Of a DNA stretch of 60,100 nt, positions 51,804 through 60,100 are shown one piece after another. Made by a program: the position numbers and the translations under genes. Position 1 is the first letter of the stretch. Every line of letters begins with the position of its first letter. The notes beneath the pieces were generated by a model. That model saw only the letters and a list, made by a program, of their open reading frames with translations, was not told the DNA's origin and did no database searches. This stretch comes from an uncultured Tidjanibacter sp. (GTDB lineage: Bacteria > Bacteroidota > Bacteroidia > Bacteroidales > Rikenellaceae), in the NCBI GenBank assembly GCA_947852905.1, contig CANTVF010000005.1, positions 108,053 to 168,152 of the forward strand, in the 5' to 3' direction.

Positions 51804-52175
51804 TTATTCGAGCTCTATAGGGCTTATGTCGATATCGTCTTGAGTTATCGCCTTAGCAGGTGCGTTGAGGTCGCGCAAAGGAACATAATATACGGTTTCG
51901 GTAGGAGTGTATATTCCGCAGGTGATTCCTCCGACGAGACTGTTCAGAAAACTCATGTAGGTTTTTACGACATAGTTGTCGTATCCTACGGTATATTGGG
52001 ATGCATACATCGTCGCGTTGTCGAGCGGAACGAGACCGTAAATGAGGTGGTGGTTCCATTCGCGGCTGACTTCAACGAGCGGTTCGTTGGGCCGGACGTT
52101 ACCGACTATGATCCGCGTGTTGTAGCACGAGGTCATTGCTATGGCGCACAAGGCCAGAATAAAAAGTTTTTTCAT
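51804..52175 (-). CDS. Bor/Iss-family lipoprotein
   Basis: A 123-residue lipoprotein with lipobox AIAMTSC (Cys17). The mature sequence shows HHLIYGLVPLDN and KTYMSFLNSLVGGITCGIYTPTETVYYV, which follows the lambda Bor pattern (HHFFVSGIG ... KTETQQTFVNGLLGFITLGIYTP). Bor and Iss are outer-membrane lipoproteins linked to serum resistance in enterobacteria; that role cannot be assumed here. It has its own -7 element and terminator. Confidence 0.82.
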   Translation of the reverse strand: MKKLFILALCAIAMTSCYNTRIIVGNVRPNEPLVEVSREWNHHLIYGLVPLDNATMYASQYTVGYDNYVVKTYMSFLNSLVGGITCGIYTPTETVYYVPLRDLNAPAKAITQDDIDISPIELE

Positions 52176-52249
52176 CGTTCTTTAAGTTTATGTCGCCAAT
52201 ATGTGCGCACGATAATCATTGCAATCATGCGCATTAGGGTTTTCTATCG

Positions 52250-52257
52250 CAAATATA
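52250..52257 (-). promoter_or_regulatory. -7 element of the Bor-family gene
   Basis: CAAATATA reads TAtaTTTG on the minus strand, about 75 bp before the start codon. No clear -33 box. Confidence 0.5.
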
Positions 52258-52506
52258 TTTATTTTGGTACACATATGACGTTATAGGTTGTCTTAATAAT
52301 GCGTTCGCAGAAAATAATTGTATTTACAACACTATTGGAGAGGGGCGGTGTGTATAGAATTTGACGTTAGAGCCATTTTAATATTATATTGGAGGTATAT
52401 GTTTTTTTGTATATGGTTGTTTGTGATTCTTTTTGGAGAAAGATTTTGGATGTATTAGACAAATGTTTTAATTTAGATGACAGAAAATTTTAAACCCAAG
52501 TAGAAT

Positions 52507-53010
52507 ATGAATACTGATAAATTTTTTATCGCGGCTGTTGCGGTCGGTATTTTGTTTTGTTCATGCGGAAAAACGACGGAAGCGGTTCCGGAAAAAAGCA
52601 AGAGTACACACAGTTTTTATGTGGATAACAGGTTGTCGGAAAAGGTGACGCTGTATTTTGTCGAGATGGACTTGGAAAACGAATTGTCTGAAGATTATCA
52701 GCTTAATACGTATAACGATGTGTTTGTCTACGGAAATGAAAGTCTGCTCGTACGCTATTATGACAACAGTTTTTATAAAGATGCCGAAGCATTGAACGCT
52801 TTTGAATACAGGGTATTGAAAGCGACTCATGATCCTTATGCGACGGAGTGTTATATTAAGGATTTCGAGCGTTCGTCTAATCCGTACGGTGTGTCTAAAA
52901 ACTTATGGCGTAGGGAATATTGGTCTTATCGTCAGATAGATAAGTGGAACGCCGAATATACGTTGGTAGTGGATGAAAAATTGATGGAAGAGATTTTCGC
53001 GCGAGACTAA
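52507..53010 (+). CDS. Lipoprotein, paralogue A of a tandem pair
   Basis: A 167-residue lipoprotein (lipobox LFCSC, Cys20). It shares long blocks with the next gene: KSKSTHSFYVDNRLSE, ELSEDYxLNTY, LLVRYYDNSxxKDxEALNAF and KWNAEYTLVVDxKL. The second half is rich in Trp and Tyr (LWRREYWSYRQIDKW), typical of a compact beta domain. No known family is recognised. The gene is more AT-rich than the core genes. It and its paralogue probably arose by tandem duplication and form an operon with a larger lipoprotein. Confidence 0.75.
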   Translation: MNTDKFFIAAVAVGILFCSCGKTTEAVPEKSKSTHSFYVDNRLSEKVTLYFVEMDLENELSEDYQLNTYNDVFVYGNESLLVRYYDNSFYKDAEALNAFEYRVLKATHDPYATECYIKDFERSSNPYGVSKNLWRREYWSYRQIDKWNAEYTLVVDEKLMEEIFARD

Positions 53011-53052
53011 AATCTGGGGAAACATTTTCGAATATCCATAAAATTATTGATT

Positions 53053-53544
53053 ATGCGTACGAGTAGATTTGCGCCTGTTATTGCAGCGCTTTGTATGTTG
53101 CAGCTGTCTTGTTGTAAAGAAAACGAGCCGCAGCCTCAACCGAAAAAAAGTAAGAGTACCCACAGTTTTTATGTGGACAATAGACTGTCTGAAGATATAG
53201 AAGTATTTTCTACAGTAGTATGGGGAGCGATGTGTATGGAACTGTCTGAAGATTATTTGCTGAACACATATCATGATCTTGGGGTGGCTGCTCAAGAGAA
53301 GTTGTTGGTGAGATATTACGATAACAGTAAATTTAAGGATTCCGAAGCATTGAATGCTTTCGATTATGATAGGGTTTTGCAGGCAACACGTAATTCATTT
53401 ATCGAATTTCAGATAGTTTACAAAGGCAGAAAATCGAAGGATCTCTGGAGCGGAGAGTATTGGGATTATTATCAGAAGGACAAGTGGAACGCCGAATATA
53501 CGTTGGTAGTCGATCGTAAATTAATTGACGAGCTGTTTGATTGA
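53053..53544 (+). CDS. Lipoprotein, paralogue B of a tandem pair
   Basis: A 163-residue lipoprotein with lipobox LQLSC (Cys18 or 19). It follows its paralogue by 42 bp. The shared blocks listed there are kept in the same order, while the segment after NRLSE (DIEVFSTVVWGAMCM) and the centre (RNSFIEFQIVYKGRKSKD) differ, so the copies have diverged unevenly. Start chosen at ATG 53053; a TTG two codons upstream is unlikely. Function unknown. Confidence 0.75.
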   Translation: MRTSRFAPVIAALCMLQLSCCKENEPQPQPKKSKSTHSFYVDNRLSEDIEVFSTVVWGAMCMELSEDYLLNTYHDLGVAAQEKLLVRYYDNSKFKDSEALNAFDYDRVLQATRNSFIEFQIVYKGRKSKDLWSGEYWDYYQKDKWNAEYTLVVDRKLIDELFD

Positions 53545-53586
53545 GATAGATTATTTATTGATTAACCCTGCTAAAATAATTTGGCT

Positions 53587-55311
53587 ATGAAGAAAAATTT
53601 ACTGATTGTCGCGTCATTGTTGATGACATTGACAAACTTGTATTCCTGCAATGATATGAAATGCGAAATTCCGGAACAGACGGAGCGTAAGTATGCTGAC
53701 AGTAATGTTTATGATGAATTGGTCGGTAATTTGGCACTTGCTGTCAATAAGGCAGTTGTCAATAGCCCTGATTTTAGGAAATTGGTGAAAGAACAGGTAA
53801 TGTTGCAGTTCGACGGAGATTATGATATGCTTTTACAGACTGCGGCACCTATGACCATAACACCTGTGCAAGGAGCTGTCACTCGTAGCAGCGGTGAATT
53901 TACTGTAGCCGATATGTTGGAATATTATTATCCTGTAGGAACGACAAGAATTTCTGATAAATCTATTCTTGATGAATTGGCCGAGTTGTATCCGAATTTA
54001 CAGATTTCAGTTCCTGTACATGCCGATGAGTGGAATCCGGAAGAATATACGCCTGTTGTATGTTTTATTCCGTCCGACTATGTCGATTTGGAGACCCCGA
54101 CCGTGCAGGGATTCGATGCAGAAGGCAATTCAGTTACGATCGATGCTATTAATGAGCCGGATGAGCCAGTGATAGTTATTGGGCTCAGTGAGCGTAGTGG
54201 AGGAGTGATAGGAGACGGAGAGTGGGGTGGTACCGTGCCTCCGTTACAGCAGTTGTGTGCGCCGGTTGTTACCGGTTCATATACAAATAATACCGTTGTT
54301 CTCAGTTGGACGTGTATTTCTGTTAATATCAGTCCTCAAGGATATAAAATTTACAGGTCGGATCTGAATGGTAATGGTGAATATACTTTGGTAGCTACCG
54401 TTGGAGCCTCGGTTAAAAGTTATAAAGATACGGAAATATTGGCCAATCGAAGTTATTCGTACAAAGTAGCGAGTTATAATGGATTCCAGAATAAGATGTC
54501 GGAACCTATAGTAATTGAAACTAATTATGATAAACCAGAGGCTGTATCCTATCTGTCTGTAGATGCAATAGGTAAGAGACGACTTAAAGTAGAATGGACT
54601 AATCCGTCTACGGAGTTTTATAGTACGCGTATAGAAAGGTTATGCGGCATTGATAATGAGCCGTATAAACTGGTCGCAGTAATAGAACCGCACGAAAATG
54701 TATATTTCGATACGGATGTCGAGCCGGGTGTCAAATATACCTATCGTGTCAGGAAAGTCGATAATCAAGGTCGTTTGTCCGATGCTTATACGGCCTATGC
54801 TTATGCTACTTTCCGTAATCCTGATGCCGCATCGAAGATATATTTAAAGCAGATTAAATGTAATTTGAATTTGGTCGAGGGGTGGCTGTTGGGAAAACCT
54901 GAATTCGAATTTAAAGTAGCCGGCATGGATAACCGGAATGATAAAACTCCTAAGGATTTACAAAGCAGTGCATTTGTGAAATTCGATTCGAGAAGCGGGG
55001 TTTCACAAATATTCAATGGAGTGCTTATGTATAACTGGTCTTATTTCAATCATCTACAATATTATCCGATACTTACGTTTGCTGCCGAGGAATTGGATAA
55101 CGGCAGCAGTGTGACCATTAACGTGAAGGCTTCGGTGGCTGTGAAAGCGTCGGAGGGTATCGAGTTGGGAGCATCTGTCGAAGTCCCGCTTAAATTTTCT
55201 ACCCAGGGGGAATATTGCGGTGAAAGCAAAATCCTGTATTTTGAAGATCCGGAAACATGGTTGGATTATCCGAGGAATGAGTTACGTATACTTATCAGCG
55301 AACAACCATGA
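53587..55311 (+). CDS. Large lipoprotein with fibronectin-III-like domains
   Basis: A 574-residue lipoprotein (lipobox NLYSC). The N-terminal 200 residues (SSGEFTVADMLEYYYPVG, ISVPVHADEWNPEEYTPVVCFIPSDY) recall an uncharacterised domain in other Bacteroidetes lipoproteins. Two fibronectin-III-like units follow (SPQGYKIYRSDLNGNGEYTLVA ... NRSYSYKVASYNG; RIERLCGIDNEPYKLVAVI ... VKYTYRVRKVDNQG) and a beta-rich C-terminus. Probably surface-exposed and adhesive or structural. It is third in the lipoprotein operon and a terminator follows. Start at ATG 53587. Confidence 0.78.
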   Translation: MKKNLLIVASLLMTLTNLYSCNDMKCEIPEQTERKYADSNVYDELVGNLALAVNKAVVNSPDFRKLVKEQVMLQFDGDYDMLLQTAAPMTITPVQGAVTRSSGEFTVADMLEYYYPVGTTRISDKSILDELAELYPNLQISVPVHADEWNPEEYTPVVCFIPSDYVDLETPTVQGFDAEGNSVTIDAINEPDEPVIVIGLSERSGGVIGDGEWGGTVPPLQQLCAPVVTGSYTNNTVVLSWTCISVNISPQGYKIYRSDLNGNGEYTLVATVGASVKSYKDTEILANRSYSYKVASYNGFQNKMSEPIVIETNYDKPEAVSYLSVDAIGKRRLKVEWTNPSTEFYSTRIERLCGIDNEPYKLVAVIEPHENVYFDTDVEPGVKYTYRVRKVDNQGRLSDAYTAYAYATFRNPDAASKIYLKQIKCNLNLVEGWLLGKPEFEFKVAGMDNRNDKTPKDLQSSAFVKFDSRSGVSQIFNGVLMYNWSYFNHLQYYPILTFAAEELDNGSSVTINVKASVAVKASEGIELGASVEVPLKFSTQGEYCGESKILYFEDPETWLDYPRNELRILISEQP

Positions 55312-55326
55312 GTTACAAGTTTTATC

Positions 55327-55362
55327 TTCCGCCTCTCAGGCTAATCTGAGAAGCGGAATTTT
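55327..55362 (+). terminator. Terminator of the lipoprotein operon
   Basis: TTCCGC-CTCTCAG pairs with CTGAGA-AGCGGAA (one mismatch) around a 6-nt loop, followed by TTTT. Confidence 0.8.
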
Positions 55363-55443
55363 CATGCGGAGTCGTTGCCGGGCGGGGGCGGATAGTGCAG
55401 CCACGGCTTACACCATATAGACGACGGCATCGGGCGGAGCCGG

Positions 55444-55920
55444 TTATGGAGTCACGGGAATCGAATGCCTTGTAAAGTCGTATTTCAGATGCAGTTTTTC
55501 GCCTGTCTTTTCAAACCGTTCGTCGAGTATTTCGAGGGTGGTCGTACCTTCGTACAGAAAGTTGAAGATACGCTTTCCGTCATGAGTGATCATTTGCCAT
55601 ACGGTGGCGTTTATGTCCTCCGGGGTGCCGCGTTGCGTGAAGCGTTTTCCTGTGTAAGTTGCGGTTTGCCTGTCGGGGGCGATTATGGATAGCGTGAATG
55701 TACCGTCGCCGCTGTATTCCGGATTGTATAGCGTTAGAGCATACGAGGTGCCGTCGGATATGAATCCTTCGTATATGCGTATTTGCAACTTTCCCAGTTC
55801 GCATCTGTACAGGTTTGTATTGATGCAGAGGGGCGTTCCGGCGGTTACGGCTGGTGCGGGATACGCTGCATGGCATGTGGCCAGCGACAGAAACAGTGCT
55901 GATATGTAGATCGGTTTCAT
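55444..55920 (-). CDS. Secreted protein of unknown function
   Basis: A 158-residue protein with an N-terminal signal peptide (MKPIYISALFLSLATCHA). A Cys lies at the end of the hydrophobic stretch, so it may be a lipoprotein. The mature part is beta-rich: YALTLYNPEYSGDGTFTLSII, GKRIFNFLYEGTTTLEI, GEKLHLKYDFTRHSIP. No family is recognised. It starts 18 bp after the AraC-type regulator stop on the same strand, so the two may be co-transcribed. Confidence 0.65.
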   Translation of the reverse strand: MKPIYISALFLSLATCHAAYPAPAVTAGTPLCINTNLYRCELGKLQIRIYEGFISDGTSYALTLYNPEYSGDGTFTLSIIAPDRQTATYTGKRFTQRGTPEDINATVWQMITHDGKRIFNFLYEGTTTLEILDERFEKTGEKLHLKYDFTRHSIPVTP

Positions 55921-55938
55921 GGCTGTAGGACATTATTG

Positions 55939-56832
55939 TCAGGTTTGATCTGTGGTGCGGCGGTATTTCAGCGGCGTGATACCCGTGTGATGTTTGAAAT
56001 ATTGTACGAATACCGAAGGACTTGAAAAATTCATGTCTTCTGATATTTGCAGTATGGTGCGGTCTGTCGTTTTCAGTTGTGTCTTTATCTCCACTATGAC
56101 CTGTTCGTTGATCCAGTCGAGAATGGAACGGCCGGTTATGCGTTTTATTTCGCCGGAAAGGTATTTGGGCGTGCGGTGCATGCGGTCGGCGTAGAACGCG
56201 ACGCTTCGTTCGGTTTTGTAGTTGCGCGCCAGAAGCGAGAAAAATTCGTCGGATAGCTTTTCCTGCCGCATTCGGCGGCTGTCGGTATTTTTGCCGGATA
56301 AGGATTTGTAGATGCCACAGACCTCCAGCATCATGGCATAGAGCAGCGTCTTGGCTATCTCTTCTCTGTAAATGTTGTCTATTTCGGCGTACTCCCTCTC
56401 TATGAAACGGTAATATTCCACCAGATGCGTCATTTTTTCGTCAGTTATGCGGACGACTGGCATTCTCCTTGAAGCGTTCAGTATGTCTATGTCGGCAGGA
56501 GAAGGAAAACCGAGTATTGTGTCGAGCGATACTACTATGGTGCGGCGGACGAAATCGGGGGACAGCGACGGCTCTTCCATGAGTTGGTTTGGCGGCAGCA
56601 ACATCAGCGTACCGTGGCCTATGTTGTAGGTATTGCCGTTTACTTTTATCGTACCGGACCCGTCGAGGCACAGACCTATCACGAAGTCGGTGAATACGAA
56701 CGAATCCTTGCTTTCGTATAGTTTGTGTAACTCGTCGTCGGGCGACAGATAGAAGCCTTTCAGGGACTGCGGCGCGGCTATACGCGACAGATCGCCCATA
56801 TCTATTTTGCGTAGTTTCTGCTTGGTAGGCAT
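55939..56832 (-). CDS. AraC-family transcriptional regulator
   Basis: A 297-residue regulator. The N-terminal cupin-like sensing domain includes LDGSGTIKVNGNTYNIGHGTLMLLPPNQ (about residues 50-85). The C-terminal 100 residues carry two helix-turn-helix units: VAFYADRMHRTPKYLSGEIKRITG and ILQISEDMNFSSPSVFVQYFKHHTGITPLKYR, the AraC/XylS signature. Start set at 56832 (MPTKQKLRKI); the frame extends upstream across the intergenic promoter region. It is divergent from the P-type ATPase gene and could control it. The ligand is unknown. Confidence 0.9.
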   Translation of the reverse strand: MPTKQKLRKIDMGDLSRIAAPQSLKGFYLSPDDELHKLYESKDSFVFTDFVIGLCLDGSGTIKVNGNTYNIGHGTLMLLPPNQLMEEPSLSPDFVRRTIVVSLDTILGFPSPADIDILNASRRMPVVRITDEKMTHLVEYYRFIEREYAEIDNIYREEIAKTLLYAMMLEVCGIYKSLSGKNTDSRRMRQEKLSDEFFSLLARNYKTERSVAFYADRMHRTPKYLSGEIKRITGRSILDWINEQVIVEIKTQLKTTDRTILQISEDMNFSSPSVFVQYFKHHTGITPLKYRRTTDQT

Positions 56833-56872
56833 ACGATTGGTAAAACCGACTTTCGGAACATTTTTTATACTG

Positions 56873-56880
56873 CAAACGTA
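56873..56880 (-). promoter_or_regulatory. -7 element of the AraC-type regulator
   Basis: CAAACGTA reads TAcgTTTG on the minus strand, 41 bp before the start codon. On the plus strand, CAACTTTG at 56904-56911 may be the degenerate -7 box of the ATPase gene. Confidence 0.5.
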
Positions 56881-56939
56881 ATAAGATATTTCATTATAAC
56901 CGTCAACTTTGCGAATCGGAACAAAGAAATGTTTTAAAT

Positions 56940-59582
56940 ATGGAAGATACTTTTTATAAAATGTCCGCCGAAGAGGCGGTCGAACGCTTGAACAGCGATC
57001 CGGACAACGGTTTGAGTACGGAGGAAGCGCAACGCCGTCTGAAGGAGAACGGTTACAACGAGTTTGCGAAGGCAAAGCATAAAAGTTTGATCGTGAAATT
57101 TTTCAGCCAGTTCAAAAGTTTCATGATAATAGTGCTGCTTGCGGCGGCTGTAATTTCCGGAGTGGTCGGAGTTCTCAACGGCGAAGGTTTTACCGACAGT
57201 ATTATCATTCTCGCTATCGTGATTCTCAACGCTATCATTGGCGTGGCACAGGAGGCCAAGGCGGAGAAGTCGCTGGAAGCGCTCGAAAAAATGTCGGCAC
57301 CTCATTGCAAGGCGGTGAGGGACGGCGAAGTTCGTGTCATAGAGTCGCGCGAACTCGTGGTCGGCGATATCGTGGAACTGGAAACGGGCGACTCCGTGCC
57401 TGCCGATCTTCGATTGACGCAGGCCGTGAATCTCAAGGTGCAGGAGGCGGCTCTTACGGGCGAGTCCGTTCCGGAAGAGAAACATACGGCCGCCATAGGG
57501 GAGAATGTACCGATAGGGGACAGGGAGAATATGGCGTTCGCTTCGTGCAGCGTGACTTACGGGCGTGGCCGTGGTGTAGTAGTGGCTACGGGAGCTCGGT
57601 CGGAAGTAGGCAAGATAGCCTCCATGATCCAGTCCGTTCCCGATATGAAAACGCCCATGCAACAGAGGCTCGACCAACTGGGCAAGATATTGGCCATTGC
57701 CGCGTTGAGCATATGCGCCCTCATTTTTATAATAGGAATACTTTACGGCAACGATCTTCTGACCATGTTCATGACGGCCGTGAGTCTTGCGGCAGCGGCC
57801 ATTCCGGAAGGATTGCCTGCTGTTTCGACTATAGTGCTGGCCGTAGGCGTGCAGCGGTTGGCCAAACGGAATGCCATAGTACGCAACATGCCTTCGGTGG
57901 AGACGCTCGGCAGTACGACGGTGATATGTTCCGACAAGACGGGTACGCTTACGCAAAATCGTATGACCGTAGTGAAGACGTTCACCGACGGAGTTATAAA
58001 CGATGCAGGAACGGATACCGATGCAGTGCGCATGTTGATACGCATAGCTGTGCTGGCCAATGATGCCAAACTGAGCCGTGAGAACGGTGCGGCCGTCGGT
58101 GTGGGCGATCCTACAGAAACGGCTCTTCTGGATCTCGGTATAGTACACGGGCTCGACAAGGACGAGATACAGGAACATGAGCCGCGTGTGGCTGAAATAC
58201 CGTTCGATTCCGTGCGTAAACTCATGACCACCGTGCACCGTGACGGAGAGGGACGGCTGACCGTCTGCGTGAAGGGCGGTATGGACGAGTTGCTCGCATG
58301 CTGCGACAGGATTTACGAGCAGGGTGCGGTACGTTCCATTAACGATTATGACAGACAGGCGCTTGCCGCCGCCAATATGGAGATGGCCGGTCAGGCTTTG
58401 CGGGTCTTGGCCATGGGTTTCAAAGAGATCGACGCATTGCCTGAAAAGGTATCGCCTGAAACGTTGGAAAACGGTCTCGTATTCGTCGGCATGGTCGGGA
58501 TGATAGATCCGCCACGCGAAGAGGTGCGCGATGCCGTTGCCGAATGTCGCCGTGCCGGTATAAAACCGGTTATGATTACCGGCGACCATAAGATAACGGC
58601 TACCGCCATAGCCCGGTCGCTCGGTATAATGACCGACGCAAACATAGCCCTGACGGGTACCGATGTAGAAAAAATGTCGGAGGAGGAGTTGCGCGATACA
58701 GCTCCCGACGTGGCTGTTTTCGCCCGTGTATCTCCTGAACACAAGGTGCGTATTGTCAAGGCTTACCAGCAGAACGGCAATGTCGTAGCCATGACCGGCG
58801 ACGGAGTGAACGATGCTCCGGCTCTCAAACTTGCCAACATAGGCGTTGCAATGGGCATAACGGGAACGGACGTTTCCAAAGAGGCGGCCGACATGGTGCT
58901 GGCCGACGATAATTTCGCTACCATAGTTTCGTCCGTATCGGAGGGAAGACGCATATACGACAATATAGTCAAGGCGATCCAATTCATGCTGTCCACCAAT
59001 CTAGGCGAGATTCTGGTGCTGTTCATTGCGGTGATCTGTAACATGGTTTCTCCGTTGCTGCCTATTCATATCCTATGGATAAACCTCGTTACCGACAGCC
59101 TCCCCGCTCTCGCGCTAAGCGTCGATCCGGCCGAAAAGGACATTATGGATCGCAAACCGATAGATTCGCGGCAGGGTATCATGACAAAGCCTTTCGCAAC
59201 CAGAATATTGTTGCAGGGGTTGTTGATAGCCGCACTTACGCTGACGGCTTACCGGATAGGTCTGCGCGAATCCATAGATGTAGCCCGGACGATGACCTTC
59301 GCTACGTTGGCCTTTTCGCAGATAACGGTGATATTCAGTATCCGTGCGCACAATCACAGCGCATTCAAAGGTATGTTTACCAACAAGTATCTGTGGGGCG
59401 CAGCGTTGATAGTTGTCGCTCTGATGCTCGTGGTCATGTTGATACCGGGAATCCGCGAAGCGTTCCATGTCGTGCCTCTGGGCGGCGTACAATGGCTGTG
59501 GGTCGTCGGGCTGTCGCTGGCAGCCATGTTGTTGAGCGAAGTGGCTAAATGGTTGGTACGCAAAATCCATCCTGTCAAATAA
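56940..59582 (+). CDS. P-type (P2A, calcium-type) cation-transporting ATPase
   Basis: An 880-residue inner-membrane pump with about ten TM helices. Landmarks: N-terminal cation-ATPase domain ([15 protein letters not shown]), actuator loop [11 protein letters not shown]4 motif [10 protein letters not shown] as in Ca2+ pumps, phosphorylation site DKTGTLT with Asp332, nucleotide-binding CVKGGMDE, hinge [12 protein letters not shown], and [16 protein letters not shown] in TM6. The TM4 PEGLP and TM6 NLVTDxxP arrangement favours Ca2+ (PMR1/SERCA-like), though Na+ or Mn2+ cannot be excluded. Divergent from an AraC-type regulator. Confidence 0.92.
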   Translation: MEDTFYKMSAEEAVERLNSDPDNGLSTEEAQRRLKENGYNEFAKAKHKSLIVKFFSQFKSFMIIVLLAAAVISGVVGVLNGEGFTDSIIILAIVILNAIIGVAQEAKAEKSLEALEKMSAPHCKAVRDGEVRVIESRELVVGDIVELETGDSVPADLRLTQAVNLKVQEAALTGESVPEEKHTAAIGENVPIGDRENMAFASCSVTYGRGRGVVVATGARSEVGKIASMIQSVPDMKTPMQQRLDQLGKILAIAALSICALIFIIGILYGNDLLTMFMTAVSLAAAAIPEGLPAVSTIVLAVGVQRLAKRNAIVRNMPSVETLGSTTVICSDKTGTLTQNRMTVVKTFTDGVINDAGTDTDAVRMLIRIAVLANDAKLSRENGAAVGVGDPTETALLDLGIVHGLDKDEIQEHEPRVAEIPFDSVRKLMTTVHRDGEGRLTVCVKGGMDELLACCDRIYEQGAVRSINDYDRQALAAANMEMAGQALRVLAMGFKEIDALPEKVSPETLENGLVFVGMVGMIDPPREEVRDAVAECRRAGIKPVMITGDHKITATAIARSLGIMTDANIALTGTDVEKMSEEELRDTAPDVAVFARVSPEHKVRIVKAYQQNGNVVAMTGDGVNDAPALKLANIGVAMGITGTDVSKEAADMVLADDNFATIVSSVSEGRRIYDNIVKAIQFMLSTNLGEILVLFIAVICNMVSPLLPIHILWINLVTDSLPALALSVDPAEKDIMDRKPIDSRQGIMTKPFATRILLQGLLIAALTLTAYRIGLRESIDVARTMTFATLAFSQITVIFSIRAHNHSAFKGMFTNKYLWGAALIVVALMLVVMLIPGIREAFHVVPLGGVQWLWVVGLSLAAMLLSEVAKWLVRKIHPVK

Positions 59583-59609
59583 TCCCGGATTGCTATCCGG
59601 AATAAGACA

Positions 59610-59674
59610 AACCCTTTCGTCGGCTTTACCGTCGGTCGTTTCCGCCATTGCGGTTATGCCGACGAAAGGGTTTT
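59610..59674 (+). terminator. Terminator after the P-type ATPase
   Basis: AACCCTTTCGTCGGC and GCCGACGAAAGGGTT form a perfect 15-bp stem around a 33-nt loop, followed by TTGG (TTTT counting the last stem bases). The large loop is unusual and can form its own small stem. Confidence 0.7.
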
Positions 59675-59993
59675 GGTATTTGGTTATTTTATGCGTGGTG
59701 TCCGGTAATGTCGGGCATTTGTTTTTGTGTTTTTGATTTCAGGCAAACGGGAACGGATATTATATGCTATACAGCTGGGAGATAGGGCATGCCTTATATT
59801 ATATTCTGTGCTGTGAATATTTGCGTTGTTTCCTCCGGAGAGGAACTCCTGTTGGGGTCAAGAAATATGATTATGGCAATTTGAAACAGCCAATCGATTG
59901 ATTTATGGCAAGGTACGGCTGTCTGTCCGGAAGTGTTTAATAAGCGTGTCTGCGGCACCGTATTGTAAATTCGTGCATTTTGCACGGATTAGC
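59675..59993. other. AT-rich intergenic region before tRNA-Ser
   Basis: About 320 bp without a recognised gene. A short dyad CGTGCA/TGCACG occurs at about 59973-59986. Confidence 0.35.
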
Positions 59994-60025
59994 TTTGGAG
60001 AATAGGACTAATTGACTTATATTTG
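59994..60025 (+). promoter_or_regulatory. Promoter of tRNA-Ser
   Basis: TTTG at 59994-59997 and TATATTTG at 60018-60025 with a 20-bp spacer, a textbook Bacteroidetes promoter. The tRNA starts 25 bp downstream. Confidence 0.8.
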
Positions 60026-60049
60026 CATCCGCTTTAGGATTACAAGCCC

Positions 60050-60100
60050 GGAGAGATGGGTGAGTGGCTTAAACCACCAGTTTGCTAAACTGACGTACGG
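60050..60100 (+). tRNA. tRNA-Ser(GCT), 5' part, cut by the window edge
   Basis: GGAGAGATG at the 5' end, a D-arm GGGTGAGTGGCTTAAACC, and an anticodon arm CAGT-TTGCTAA-ACTG (anticodon GCT) match class II tRNA-Ser. The variable arm has just begun (GACGTACGG) when the window ends. It would read AGC/AGT codons. Confidence 0.88.

Noticed and set aside
56934-58982. A 682-codon minus-strand frame across the P-type ATPase
   Set aside because: The plus strand carries all P-type ATPase motifs. The antisense translation is His/Arg/Tyr-rich with no family resemblance.

Overview
The window reads as a chromosomal segment of a gut-type Bacteroidales bacterium, most like Alistipes/Rikenellaceae. This is an inference. 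The support is: many start sites preceded by the Bacteroidetes sigma-factor signature TTTG-N19/20-TAnnTTTG rather than -35/-10 boxes; families largely confined to Bacteroidetes (DUF4301, DUF6029, Omp28, the rSAM/lipoprotein cassette, a V-type ATPase operon with DUF2764); and many SPII-type lipoproteins. No rRNA, CRISPR array, intact insertion sequence or phage was seen. Three tRNA genes are present: Pro-CGG, elongator Met-CAT, and a Ser-GCT cut by the right edge.

Layout. 1-0.8 kb: 3' end of an AT-rich OafA-like acyltransferase. 1-4.4 kb: a small outer-membrane barrel, tryptophanase and rsmA. 4.9-7.0 kb: a three-gene rSAM/lipoprotein cassette. 7.0-7.5 kb: a decayed tyrosine-recombinase start beside tRNA-Pro. 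7.6-10.5 kb: pseudouridine synthase, cold-shock protein, and a GNAT/MGMT/zinc-ribbon operon. 10.9-17.1 kb: an envelope cluster (M6 protease, lipoprotein, DUF6029 barrel, Omp28-like lipoprotein). 17.6-20.7 kb: guanine deaminase, then an overlapping GNAT-ibrA-ibrB operon. 21.1-22.8 kb: a MATE exporter behind a strongly folded, apparently bistable 5' leader RNA. 23-28 kb: tRNA-Met, xseAB, aspS and tadA. 28-35 kb: TPR protein, urea transporter and a murB-tilS-holA-class IV aminotransferase-like operon. 35.5-45 kb: DUF4301 and the V-ATPase operon. 45-51.4 kb: S41 peptidase, two L,D-transpeptidases and glutamine synthetase. 51.8-56 kb: accessory lipoproteins, including a Bor-family member and a paralogous pair. 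56-59.6 kb: AraC regulator divergent from a P-type cation ATPase.

How they work together. The V-ATPase rotor subunit carries all the residues known to ligate Na+ in the Enterococcus hirae ring, so this operon probably handles sodium. The envelope clusters are secretion and surface functions with little sequence-visible biochemistry. The most promising uncharacterised elements are the folded MATE leader RNA (21272-21448), the GNAT-IbrA-IbrB operon, the rSAM/lipoprotein cassette with two dissimilar lipoproteins, the four-TM protein inside the V-ATPase operon, and a class IV PLP-fold protein that has lost its catalytic lysine. Everything here comes from reading the sequence and from remembered family features; no database search was run.
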